Below, piece by piece: positions 53,190 through 61,996 of a stretch of DNA of 64,000 nt (positions within the stretch are counted from its first letter, which is position 1; every line of letters begins with the position of its first letter). The notes under the pieces are model-generated. The model did not search any database and had not been told where the DNA came from. It saw nothing but the letters and a program-made list of their open reading frames with translations. The DNA comes from Lutibacter maritimus (GTDB lineage: Bacteria; Bacteroidota; Bacteroidia; Flavobacteriales; Flavobacteriaceae): the NCBI RefSeq assembly GCF_900116115.1, contig NZ_FOZP01000002.1:124001-188000 (forward strand), given 5' to 3'. The position numbers and the translations under genes are program-made.

Positions 53190-55457
53190 CTATTTTTTCT
53201 TGTTTTTAGTTGCATACAATTCTAACAAGCTCATTGTAGCTTTAATTAAATCTTCTGTTTCTAACAAAATACTAAAATAAAGCGTTGTGTTTTTAGGACT
53301 AGATTCCGTTGTTCTAGTTCTTTCAACTTGTTTTTGAGCACATTTTGAAACATCTATCAATAACTCTTTTTTCTCTTCAATAATAGCTCCAATTTTATTA
53401 AAAGATCTCGTATCAAAAATTTCTCTCATTTTACCAAATAAGTGATTCAGTTTCTCACTGATTTCCTTTAATTCTTTAGCTTGATTAACTTTTAACCCTT
53501 TATGATTATTATGAATATGTTTATGACTTACTTTTGAAATAAATCCAACAGATTGTGCAATATCTTGTAAATCTCCAATTACATCAATATAAAAAGTACT
53601 AGCGCTTACTGACGATTCATCTAAATTTTTAATAAAATAGAAAATATTATTTTGTAAATCTTCAATTTCAGATTCTAATTTTCCAACAGTATTTTTTGCT
53701 TTTTTAAGCGTTGGTAATTCTTGTTTTATTAAACCGTTGATAGTGTTTTCCTGAATTTTACTAACACGTTTTAAAACTTTTGCAATATTATCAGCACTTT
53801 CTTCAATTACTCCTTGAACCGATTTACTTTCAGCTCTGTTTAAACTATCTTCAGCTTTTATTTCTTTAGATTTTTTAAGATGACTTAATGAGTTTCTTAT
53901 TAGTAAGGCAACGGCTATTAATAACAAAATAGCAATCATAGTGGCTCCTCCTAAATAAATTAAATATGCTGCAACTCCAGAAGCAATAAAAGCGCTTATT
54001 GCAGTAAAAAACCATCCACCAATTACATTTAGTACACCCGCAACTCTATAAACAGCACTTTCACTTCCCCAAGCTCTATCTGCTAAAGACGAACCCATGG
54101 CAACCATAAATGTAACATAGGTTGTTGATAATGGTAATTTGTATGATGTTGCAATTGATATTAATACACCTGCAACCATTAGATTAACAGCAGCACGCAC
54201 TAAATCAAACGCTGGTAATTCATGTTTTTTTCCTTGAACTAATTCAATTACAGGTTTTTCAAATTGTTTTTCAATTTTTTCTTGAAGTGAATTTGGAACA
54301 ATAACAGAAAAATATTTTGAAGTTAATATAGAACCGCGCACCAGTACTCTTGATAAAAAGTTTGGCTCAAAACGTTCTTTAGTTTCACCTTGACTAGATA
54401 AATCTATAGATGTTTTTACAACACTTTTTGCTTTTGACGAAAACCATAAAGTTACAACCATAACCATTCCTGCAATAAATAATAAAACAGTTGGCGTTGG
54501 TACTTTTTCACCTAAAATTGTCATTGCAAATTCAGTGGCTGGAACACCAGAAGAAACCCAGGCTTCATAAGATTGCCACGCAGCAATCGGAACTCCAATA
54601 AAGTTTACCAAATCGTTTCCTGCAAAAGCCAATGCCAAAGCAAAAGTTCCTACAATAATAATTATTTTATAAATATTGGTTTTAAAATATGCTATTAACA
54701 CATAAGCTAACGCAGACCAAATTATTAAATTTACCCCAACAATTGCAAATACATAATGTTCTAAAAAATCTTTAATTGTTTCTCCTCCAATAAAATCGAA
54801 ACTTTGTTTTGCATAATTGGTTCCACCTATTCCCTTCATTAAAATAAAATACATAATTGAGGTTAATGCAATACCGCCAAATAATGCGCCCACCCAATTT
54901 GGTTTTCTTTCAAAATTAAATGATAATAATAAACGGGATAAATATTGAACTAATGCTCCAACGGAAAATGCGACGACTACAGAGAGTAAAATACCAAAAA
55001 TAATTTGCGTTGCTTTTTCAGTATTAATATAAGTAACAACATCAGCAAAATTACCTGAATCTGCGCCAATTTTTATTAATGCAACAGCAACAGCAGCTCC
55101 TAATAATTCAAACACTATTGATACCGTTGTTGAAGTTGGCATACCAAGCGTATTAAAAAAATCGAGTAGTAAAATATCGGTAATCATTACGGCCATAAAA
55201 ATGACCATGATATCGCTAAACATAAACATTCCAGGATTAAAAATACCTTTTCTTGCAACCTCCATCATTCCACTTGAAAAAATGGCACCGCAAGCAATAC
55301 CAATGCTGGCAACAATCATAATTGTTTTAAATGAAACTGCTTTTGATCCTATTGCAGAATTTAAAAAATTTACCGCATCATTACTAACACCAACTACCAA
55401 ATCGGCAATGGCTAAAATTGCTAATGCAACAATCATTAATAAGTATAAATTATCCAT
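53190..55457 (-). CDS. PiT family inorganic phosphate transporter (proximal copy)
   Basis: A 755-residue phosphate:cation symporter. Both PiT signature repeats are present: GVSNDAVNFLNSAIGSKAVS (about residues 23-42) and FAGNDLVNFIGVPIAAWQS (about 276-294). The last about 220 residues form a cytoplasmic helical region with GVIEESADNIAKVLKRVSKI and VERTRTTESSPKNTTLYFS, resembling PhoU-like/DUF47 helices fused to the transporter. It is a close paralogue of the upstream gene. Its own upstream region has no Pho-box-like array, so it may depend on partial read-through of the hairpin at 55553-55580. Confidence 0.92.
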   Translation of the reverse strand: MDNLYLLMIVALAILAIADLVVGVSNDAVNFLNSAIGSKAVSFKTIMIVASIGIACGAIFSSGMMEVARKGIFNPGMFMFSDIMVIFMAVMITDILLLDFFNTLGMPTSTTVSIVFELLGAAVAVALIKIGADSGNFADVVTYINTEKATQIIFGILLSVVVAFSVGALVQYLSRLLLSFNFERKPNWVGALFGGIALTSIMYFILMKGIGGTNYAKQSFDFIGGETIKDFLEHYVFAIVGVNLIIWSALAYVLIAYFKTNIYKIIIIVGTFALALAFAGNDLVNFIGVPIAAWQSYEAWVSSGVPATEFAMTILGEKVPTPTVLLFIAGMVMVVTLWFSSKAKSVVKTSIDLSSQGETKERFEPNFLSRVLVRGSILTSKYFSVIVPNSLQEKIEKQFEKPVIELVQGKKHELPAFDLVRAAVNLMVAGVLISIATSYKLPLSTTYVTFMVAMGSSLADRAWGSESAVYRVAGVLNVIGGWFFTAISAFIASGVAAYLIYLGGATMIAILLLIAVALLIRNSLSHLKKSKEIKAEDSLNRAESKSVQGVIEESADNIAKVLKRVSKIQENTINGLIKQELPTLKKAKNTVGKLESEIEDLQNNIFYFIKNLDESSVSASTFYIDVIGDLQDIAQSVGFISKVSHKHIHNNHKGLKVNQAKELKEISEKLNHLFGKMREIFDTRSFNKIGAIIEEKKELLIDVSKCAQKQVERTRTTESSPKNTTLYFSILLETEDLIKATMSLLELYATKNKKK

Positions 55458-55552
55458 ATAATTAGTTGATTTTTTATATTTTGGTAAAAATAGTAAGTAA
55501 TTCTTTTTAATACTATTTAAAACTTCCTTTTTATTAATAATTTCTTAACAAA

Positions 55553-55580
55553 TAAGGGATTTAGTTTCCTAAATCCCTTA
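55553..55580 (-). terminator. Hairpin between the tandem PiT genes
   Basis: TAAGGGATTTAG and CTAAATCCCTTA make a perfect 12-base stem with a TTTC loop, 29 bases after the distal PiT stop on the minus strand. The run of T that follows on that strand is short, so it may be a leaky terminator or a 3' stabiliser. Confidence 0.65.
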
Positions 55581-55608
55581 AATAATCTTCTAAAAAAGTT
55601 TTATAAAA

Positions 55609-57864
55609 TTATACTTTTGTATATAATTCAAGTAAATTTATTTTTGCTTTTAGTAAATCTTCAAATTCAAGTAAAATACTAAAATATAACGTTGTGTTTT
55701 TAGGACTAGATTCTGTGGTTCTAGTTCTTTCAACTTGTTTTTGAGTGTAATTACCAACTTCTGCCAAAAGGTTTTCAAGTTCTTCAATTAAATATGGTAT
55801 TTGATTAAAAGAATGCGTTTCAAATACTGAGCGTGTTTTTGAAAACATCTCATTTAATTGTAACTCAATTTCTTTTAACTCACTTGCTTGATTTTCTTTT
55901 AAAGCTTTATGGTTATTATGAATATGTTTATAACTTATTTTTGAAATAAAACCTATAGATTGTGCAATATCTTGCAATGTTTTTATTACATCAATGTAAA
56001 AAGAACTAGCGCTAATGGATGATTCTTGTAAGTTTTTAATAAAATAGAAAATATTATTTTGTAAATCTTCAATTTCAGTTTCTAGTTTACTTACATCATT
56101 TTTAGCTTTTTTAAGCTTTTTTAAATCTTCCTTTACCAACCCATCAATAGCAGTACTTTGTATTTTGTCTACGCGTTTTAATACTTTTGAAATATTATTT
56201 GCACTTTCTTCAATAACTCCTTGAACAGAATTACTTTCGGCATTGTTTAAACTATCTTCAGCTTTAAGCTCTTTAGATTTTTTTAAATAGTTTAAAGAAT
56301 TTCTTGCAATAATTAATATTGAAAACAGCAATAAAACACTTATCATTACAGATCCACCGATATGAATTAGATATGCAACTGTAGCTGCTGCAATAAAAGC
56401 AATTATAGCTGTAAAAAACCATCCGCCAATTACATTCATTACGCCAGCAACTCTGTAAACAGCACTTTCACTTCCCCAAGCTCTATCTGATAATGATGAT
56501 CCCATAGCAACCATAAAAGTTACATACGTTGTAGACAGGGGTAATTTGTATGAAGTAGCAATAGATATTAAAATTCCGGCTACCATTAAATTTACTGCGG
56601 CTCTAACTAAATCAAACGCAGGTAAATCTTTATTTTTCGCATGCTCTATCTGAATTTGCGGTTTTTCAAACTGTTTTTCAATTTTATCTTGAATTGATTT
56701 TGGGGTTTTTGCATCAAAATAAAATGCGATAGCTTTTGAACTTCTTACCAAAACTCTTGATAAAAAGTTAGGTTCAAAACGTTCTTTTGAATTTCCTTCT
56801 CTTGATAGGTTGATTTCTGTTTGCGCAACATACTTTGCTTTTTTTGAAAACCACAATGTTAACACCATTACAATTCCCGATATAAAAAGTAATAATGTTG
56901 GTGTTGGAACTTTATCTGCTAAAAAGGACATTCCAAATTCTGTTGCTGGAATTCCTGAAACAGCCCAAACTTGATATGATTGCCATGCCGCGATTGGAAC
57001 TCCAATAAAATTCACCAAATCATTACCAGCAAACGCTAATGCCAAAGCAAAAGTTCCAACAATAATAACTATTTTATAAATGTTAACTTTTAAAAACTGA
57101 ATTATAACAAAAGAGAATGCAGACCAAAATGCTAGGTTAATTGCAATAATTGGCACTGCATGTATTTCTAAAAATTCTTTGATAGTTTTCCCTTCAGTTA
57201 TGGCAAAGCTAGCTTTGGCAATTCCTGTTCCTCCAATTCCTTTTAAAAGAATAAAATACACCATAGATGTTAATGCAATACCGCCAAATAAAGCACCAAC
57301 CCAAGCAGCTTTTTTATCGTAATTAAAAGACAATAATAATCGTGCTACATACTGTACAATTGCCCCAACAGTAAACGAAATTATTACTGATAATAAAATT
57401 CCAATGATAATTTCTGTGGCTTGTGAGGTGTTAATATAATTTACAACTTCCGAAAAACCGCCACCACCTGCATAAATTTTAACCAAAGCAATTGCAACTG
57501 CCGCACCTAATAATTCAAAAACAATTGAAACAGTTGTTGAAGTTGGCATACCAATGGTATTAAAGAAATCTAGCAATAAAATATCGGTAATCATTACTGC
57601 CATAAATATGACCATAATGTCCGCAAACATAAACATGTTAGGGTTAAAAATGCCTTTTCGCGCAACTTCCATCATTCCGCTTGAAAAAATAGCACCAAGC
57701 GCAATTCCAATACTGGCAACAATCATAATTGTTTTCATTGATACCGCTTTAGAACCAACTGCAGAGTTCAAAAAGTTTACAGCATCATTACTAACCCCTA
57801 CAACTAAATCGGCAACCGCTAATACAGCAAGGGCAATAATCATTAATAAATATATATTATCCAT
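55609..57864 (-). CDS. PiT family inorganic phosphate transporter (distal, Pho-box copy)
   Basis: A 751-residue paralogue of the adjacent transporter, with the same motifs GVSNDAVNFLNSAVGSKAVS and FAGNDLVNFIGVPIAAWQS and the same C-terminal helical region with VERTRTTESSPKNTTLYFS. The halves diverge mostly in loops, which suggests a gene duplication followed by some specialisation, for example in affinity or ion. A Pho-box-like array precedes it (57964-57996), so this copy is the better candidate for a starvation-induced transporter. Confidence 0.92.
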   Translation of the reverse strand: MDNIYLLMIIALAVLAVADLVVGVSNDAVNFLNSAVGSKAVSMKTIMIVASIGIALGAIFSSGMMEVARKGIFNPNMFMFADIMVIFMAVMITDILLLDFFNTIGMPTSTTVSIVFELLGAAVAIALVKIYAGGGGFSEVVNYINTSQATEIIIGILLSVIISFTVGAIVQYVARLLLSFNYDKKAAWVGALFGGIALTSMVYFILLKGIGGTGIAKASFAITEGKTIKEFLEIHAVPIIAINLAFWSAFSFVIIQFLKVNIYKIVIIVGTFALALAFAGNDLVNFIGVPIAAWQSYQVWAVSGIPATEFGMSFLADKVPTPTLLLFISGIVMVLTLWFSKKAKYVAQTEINLSREGNSKERFEPNFLSRVLVRSSKAIAFYFDAKTPKSIQDKIEKQFEKPQIQIEHAKNKDLPAFDLVRAAVNLMVAGILISIATSYKLPLSTTYVTFMVAMGSSLSDRAWGSESAVYRVAGVMNVIGGWFFTAIIAFIAAATVAYLIHIGGSVMISVLLLFSILIIARNSLNYLKKSKELKAEDSLNNAESNSVQGVIEESANNISKVLKRVDKIQSTAIDGLVKEDLKKLKKAKNDVSKLETEIEDLQNNIFYFIKNLQESSISASSFYIDVIKTLQDIAQSIGFISKISYKHIHNNHKALKENQASELKEIELQLNEMFSKTRSVFETHSFNQIPYLIEELENLLAEVGNYTQKQVERTRTTESSPKNTTLYFSILLEFEDLLKAKINLLELYTKV

Positions 57865-57952
57865 AAATTAGTTTTATTGTTTTTTTAGAAATAACTGATT
57901 TTGTGTTTATTTACAATATGTTATCTCTACTTTTTATTAGTTTTTGTCGTTG

Positions 57953-57996
57953 CAAAGAACCTACTCTAATGTTAAGTTAATGTTAACATTATGTTA
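57953..57996 (-). promoter_or_regulatory. Pho-box-like array and promoter of the distal PiT gene
   Basis: On the minus strand TAACA occurs three times at exact 11-base steps (forward TGTTA at 57992, 57981 and 57970). The -7-like box GTTCTTTG (57953-57960) begins 14 bases after the start of the last pentamer, the same distance as in the other three arrays. Confidence 0.78.
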
Positions 57997-58012
57997 TTTT
58001 ATGTAATGAAAT

Positions 58013-58042
58013 AAAAAAAGGCTACCAAAGAAATTGGTAGCC
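58013..58042 (-). terminator. Orphan minus-strand intrinsic terminator
   Basis: GGCTACCAA (58020-58028) and TTGGTAGCC (58034-58042) form a hairpin. On the minus strand it is followed by a run of seven T, so it terminates minus-strand transcription. No minus-strand gene ends here; the phoU terminator is 650 bases upstream. It may end a small RNA or shield the Pho promoter just downstream. Confidence 0.8.
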
Positions 58043-58061
58043 AGAGCATTTCAAAATCTTG

Positions 58062-58123
58062 TTGACAAAAACTAATAGACTTTATGAAATGAAGGAATTA
58101 TTATAGCTAATAATTCTTGTCAA
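58062..58123. repeat. Nested inverted repeats upstream of the orphan terminator
   Basis: TTGACAA (58062-58068) pairs with TTGTCAA (58117-58123), and inside it GAATTATTA (58095-58103) pairs with TAATAATTC (58108-58116) around TAGC. The two arms adjoin on the right side, making one larger foldable unit. Function unknown. Confidence 0.55.
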
Positions 58124-58227
58124 AATTCGAAAATTTAAAACAGTTTCATGTAATGTAAATATTAAGTAATTATTAAAATTTATTTAAACTATCATTTAAA
58201 AATTGTCTTTTATTTAATCATTAAAAA

Positions 58228-58691
58228 ATGTATGTTTACTTCTACTTTTGTAAAAAATATGATTCGAAAATTTCTTTTTTTATTGCTTTAGCCATCATTT
58301 TATTTGTTTAATGAATCTATCCAGGATTTACCAATAAGTATTGATGCTGTATATTTAAAAAAAGTAAAAAATATTTGTGGAGAAATTATTAGATTATGCT
58401 GCAACGGCTCAAAACGATTTAAAAATAAATAAAAAGCAAAATAATATTATTACTGAAATAAAAATTGCCCACAGAAAAATGGAGGAAATTATTAAAGACG
58501 TAAAAGATTTAAACAAAATAATAAATTTATTGATAAATTAATACGAAAAGATTTAATAACTTTTGAAATGGCTTCTTCAATTTTTAACGATTATTCTAAC
58601 GTAAATGATTTTATAAAAAAACTATTGAGGTCGCCGAATTATTGTATAGTTCTAAAGATACTTTATTTGAAAATGGAAACTTTATAGATAA
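58228..58691 (+). pseudogene. Decayed Na/Pi cotransporter-like gene, C-terminal part
   Basis: Fragments of one protein are readable across changing frames: a membrane helix KISFFIALAIILFV (ending at a stop at 58309-58311), then SIDAVYLKKVKNI, then LLDYAATAQNDLKINKKQNN and ITEIKIAHRKMEEIIKDVKD, then KDLITFEMASSIFNDYSNVN, and last EVAELLYSSKDTLFENG. At least four frame changes separate them, one at a run of seven A (58615-58621). From memory the segments resemble the PhoU-like cytoplasmic tail of Na/Pi cotransporters; the transmembrane transporter part is gone. Its place inside the phosphate cluster supports that reading. Assignment to the family is inference; the decayed state is directly visible. 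Confidence 0.65.
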
Positions 58692-58719
58692 AAAAAGAGC
58701 GCTTAATTGCGCTCTTTTT
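58692..58719. terminator. Terminator after phoU (and after the pseudogene)
   Basis: AAAAAGAGCGC (58692-58702) and GCGCTCTTTTT (58709-58719) form a perfect stem with TTAATT loop, and A and T runs on both sides. It ends the pst-phoU transcript on the minus strand and probably served the now decayed plus-strand gene too. Confidence 0.92.
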
Positions 58720-58722
58720 AAA

Positions 58723-59385
58723 CTACTTTTTCTTTTTGTGTTTCAATATTTTAGCATCAATATAATAAATAATGCTTTCAGAGATATTCTTTAACAAATC
58801 TCCTATTTTTTCATACTTTTTCATCACAACTAAGGCCATTAAATATTGTTTTACCAATGCGGGATTTTTGGTAACTTCTTCTTCAACAACAATAAAAGTA
58901 TTTGCATTTATTTGATTGATAACTTTATCTTTTTTAAATACTTTTCTGGCTGCTTTTAAGTTTTCATCAGTATATGCTGTTACAATATCTTTAAACATAC
59001 TTTCTAAAGTTTCAAACATTACTTTAAATTGTAGTTTTTCTACTAATTCAGGTGCTAATTTTTGGTTTAAATCTATGGTATGATTTGCAATATCAAAAGC
59101 CTGATCACCAATGCGTTCAAGATTATAATTAATTTTTAGCAATGCTAATGCAAAACGCAAATCTGTAGCTACAGGATTATTTAATGCAATAAAATTGTCT
59201 AAATCTCTTTCAATTTTTAAATCCAGCGCATTAATTCTATTTTCTTTTAAAATTACTTCTTCTGCAATATCAGTGTCAAAAGTGATAAATGCTTCAAAAG
59301 ATTGTTCTACTTGGTTTTGACACAAGTTTAACATTTCTTCTCCAATTTTACTTAAAGTAACTCTTTGTTCTTCAATATTTATCAT
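58723..59385 (-). CDS. phoU: Phosphate signalling complex protein PhoU
   Basis: A 220-residue PhoU made of two three-helix bundles. Each has the metal-binding pattern E/DxxxD: VILKENRINALDLKIERD (about residues 42-59) and the second half with MALVVMKKYEKIGDLLKNIS (about 183-202), where the conserved YERIGD-type motif is clear; NYNLERIGDQAFDIAN is its first copy. PhoU joins PstSCAB to the histidine kinase PhoR and represses phosphate uptake under excess. It is 11 bases downstream of pstB and ends the operon. No phoR or phoB is in the window. Confidence 0.95.
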   Translation of the reverse strand: MINIEEQRVTLSKIGEEMLNLCQNQVEQSFEAFITFDTDIAEEVILKENRINALDLKIERDLDNFIALNNPVATDLRFALALLKINYNLERIGDQAFDIANHTIDLNQKLAPELVEKLQFKVMFETLESMFKDIVTAYTDENLKAARKVFKKDKVINQINANTFIVVEEEVTKNPALVKQYLMALVVMKKYEKIGDLLKNISESIIYYIDAKILKHKKKK

Positions 59386-59396
59386 AATATAATTTT

Positions 59397-60239
59397 TTAA
59401 CCAAATCTACCTGTAATATAATTTTCTGTTTGTTTTTTCTCTGGATTTGTAAAAATCTTTCGCGTTTTATCATATTCAATTAATTCACCCAAGTAAAAGA
59501 ATGCTGTATAATCACTAATTCTAGAGGCTTGTTGCATATTGTGTGTTACAATAATTATGGTGTATTCTTCTTTTAAATGATGAATTAACTCTTCAATTTT
59601 TGCTGTTGAAATAGGATCTAATGCCGATGTTGGTTCGTCCATTAACAAAATAGAAGGTTGTACTGCAAGTGTGCGCGCAATACATAAACGTTGTTGCTGA
59701 CCACCAGATAAAGCCAAGGCAGATTTTTTTAAATTATCTTTAACTTCTTCCCAAAGATCGGCTTGTTTTAATGCTTTTTCAACACGTTCGTTAATTAGTT
59801 TTTTATCTTTTATTCCTTGAATTTGAAGACCATAAGCAACGTTATCAAAAATTGATTTTGGAAACGGATTTGGTTTTTGAAATACCATTCCAATCTCTTT
59901 ACGCAACTGTTCAACATTTACTTTTTTCTTATAAATATTGTCGCCATCAATTTTTATTTTACCTTCCATTTTAAAACCTTCAACATAGTCATTCATTCTG
60001 TTAAATAAACGAAGAAATGTAGATTTTCCGCAGCCAGAAGGTCCAATAAATGCAGTAATTGTATTTGGTTTAATAACCATATCAATTCCTTTAATTGCCA
60101 TAAAATCATCATACCAAACTTTTACACCTTTGGTTTCAATTCTAGAAGCATTTTGCTGGGTTGATTCATCCACTATTTCAGGTGAATCTATTTTTGTGCT
60201 TTTTATGTTTTCCATTGTTATTTCAATTTCTTTTGCCAT
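59397..60239 (-). CDS. pstB: Phosphate ABC transporter ATP-binding protein
   Basis: A 280-residue ATPase of the Pst importer. Walker A is GPSGCGKS (residues 66-73), the Q loop is [19 protein letters not shown], the signature is [16 protein letters not shown] and Walker B is [13 protein letters not shown]. The about 30-residue N-terminal extension is longer than in E. coli PstB. Its start overlaps the pstA end by 22 bases, which favours coupled translation of an intact complex. Confidence 0.97.
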   Translation of the reverse strand: MAKEIEITMENIKSTKIDSPEIVDESTQQNASRIETKGVKVWYDDFMAIKGIDMVIKPNTITAFIGPSGCGKSTFLRLFNRMNDYVEGFKMEGKIKIDGDNIYKKKVNVEQLRKEIGMVFQKPNPFPKSIFDNVAYGLQIQGIKDKKLINERVEKALKQADLWEEVKDNLKKSALALSGGQQQRLCIARTLAVQPSILLMDEPTSALDPISTAKIEELIHHLKEEYTIIIVTHNMQQASRISDYTAFFYLGELIEYDKTRKIFTNPEKKQTENYITGRFG

Positions 60240-61072
60240 TTGTTTCTAAAGTAAACAGCAATTCCATTCATTACAAATGTTATAATTAATAATATGATGA
60301 TAGCTGCAGATGCTGCAATTGCAAATCCTTGTTGTGGCCTTGTGGTCCAGCTAAAAATTTGCATTGGAAGTACTGAAAACGTATCAAAAACTGAATGTGG
60401 TACAAACGGCACATAAGCCATGGCACCAACCACAATTAAAGGTGCTGTTTCACCTATTGCTCTTGATAAAGATAAAATAATACCGGTTAATATTCCTCCG
60501 AAAGATGAAGGTAATACAACATTTTTAATTGTTTGCCATTTAGAAGCACCCAAACCATAAGACGCTTCTTTTAAAGAATGTGGAACAGCTTTTATAGCCT
60601 CACGCGTTGCTACAATAATTATTGGTAATATTAATAATGATAAAGTTAAGCTACCTGATAAAATACTACCACCAAGCCCAAAAAAGCGAACAAAAATTCC
60701 CAAACCTAAAAGTCCATAAATTATTGATGGTACCCCTGCTAAGTTGGAGATATTAATTTCTAATAATGATGAAAATTTAGATTTTTTAGCATATTCTTCT
60801 AAATAAATACCAGCACCAACTCCTACTGGAATTGCAAATATTATGGTTAATAACATTAAATCTAAAGTACCAATAATAGCCGTATAAATCCCTGCTTTTT
60901 CAGGTCTTCTAGAAGGTAAACTAGTTAAAAAATCCCAATTAATTCTAGTGACACCTACTTTTAAAATATTATAAATTAAAACACCTAAAATAAAAATCCC
61001 AAGCATTGTAAATAAAATACCTAATATTTTAAACACCTGATCTATAAATCTATTTTTCTGAAGATTATTCAT
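60218..61072 (-). CDS. pstA: Phosphate ABC transporter permease PstA
   Basis: A 284-residue inner-membrane permease with six transmembrane helices. Recognisable are [11 protein letters not shown] (about residues 83-93) and the ATPase-contact EAA loop [20 protein letters not shown] (about 169-188), plus [15 protein letters not shown]. It overlaps the pstC end by 8 bases and the pstB start by 22. Order pstS-C-A-B-phoU is the standard one. Confidence 0.95.
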   Translation of the reverse strand: MNNLQKNRFIDQVFKILGILFTMLGIFILGVLIYNILKVGVTRINWDFLTSLPSRRPEKAGIYTAIIGTLDLMLLTIIFAIPVGVGAGIYLEEYAKKSKFSSLLEINISNLAGVPSIIYGLLGLGIFVRFFGLGGSILSGSLTLSLLILPIIIVATREAIKAVPHSLKEASYGLGASKWQTIKNVVLPSSFGGILTGIILSLSRAIGETAPLIVVGAMAYVPFVPHSVFDTFSVLPMQIFSWTTRPQQGFAIAASAAIIILLIITFVMNGIAVYFRNKWQKKLK

Positions 61073-61949
61073 ATTTTTCCTGGTATTTTTTCTTAATATA
61101 AAAACTAATACTATTTAAAATAAATGTAAATAGGAATAAGGTTAATCCTGCCGCAAATATTGTTTTATATTCAATAGAGCCTTGAGGTGCATCACCCATA
61201 CTCACTTGTACAATGTACGATGTAATTGTTTGAACTGGCACTGTTGGATCTAATGTTAATTGCGGTTGTTGGCCCGCTGCAATTGCAACAATCATTGTTT
61301 CGCCAATAGCTCTTGAAATTGCTAATATTATAGAAACAATTATACCTGATGAAGCTGCAGGAACCATTACTTTAAAAGCCGTTTGAAACCTAGTAGCGCC
61401 CATTCCGAAAGAGGCTAATTTTAACGATTTAGGTACTGCGTGCAATGCATCCTCACTTAATGAAGAAATAAAAGGAATAATCATAATTCCCATTACAATT
61501 CCGGCAGACAATGAATTAAACGTTTCTAAATCTGGGTAAATAGTTTGCAAAAAAGGTGTAACAATGGTTAAAGCAAAAAAACCATAAACAACAGTTGGTA
61601 TAGCCGCTAAAATTTCCAAAAAAGGTTTTAATACTTTTCTAAAACTTTTTGGCGCATACATGTTTAAATAAATAGCAATTGTTAGTCCAATTGGTAAAGC
61701 TACTGCTATGGCTATTGCTGCAGTTAAAAAAGTTCCAGAAACTAACGCTAAAATACCAAAATGTTTTTCACTATAAAGTGGTGTCCATTGAGTGTCTGTT
61801 AAAAAGTCTAAAATAGAAACACTTTTAAAAAAAGCAATACTTTCAAAAAGTAGCACCACTATAATTCCAACAGTTGTCAAAATTGTAATAGAAGCAAAAA
61901 ACTTTAAAACTAATTCAATTATTTTTTCTTTAATTTTCATAAAATACAT
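61065..61949 (-). CDS. pstC: Phosphate ABC transporter permease PstC
   Basis: A 294-residue permease, partner of PstA. It has an N-terminal anchor helix, the AIYLNMYAPKSFR loop, AIPTVVYGFFALTIVTPFL (about residues 115-133), the coupling loop LASFGMGATRFQTAFKVMVP and SRAIGETMIVAIAAG. Either ATG (61949, or 61940 giving MKIKEK) can start it; the codons between them are MYF. It begins 47 bases after pstS. Confidence 0.95.
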   Translation of the reverse strand: MYFMKIKEKIIELVLKFFASITILTTVGIIVVLLFESIAFFKSVSILDFLTDTQWTPLYSEKHFGILALVSGTFLTAAIAIAVALPIGLTIAIYLNMYAPKSFRKVLKPFLEILAAIPTVVYGFFALTIVTPFLQTIYPDLETFNSLSAGIVMGIMIIPFISSLSEDALHAVPKSLKLASFGMGATRFQTAFKVMVPAASSGIIVSIILAISRAIGETMIVAIAAGQQPQLTLDPTVPVQTITSYIVQVSMGDAPQGSIEYKTIFAAGLTLFLFTFILNSISFYIKKKYQEKYE

Positions 61950-61996
61950 TAGCCGATAAGCAAACTTATCGGCATATATTTATTTAAATTGAATAA

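Noticed and set aside
58095-58123. Minus-strand TTGACA followed by TATAAT, resembling an E. coli sigma-70 promoter.
   Set aside because: The spacer is only 12 bases and Bacteroidota use TTG/TAnnTTTG promoters, so the match is probably chance within the inverted repeat.
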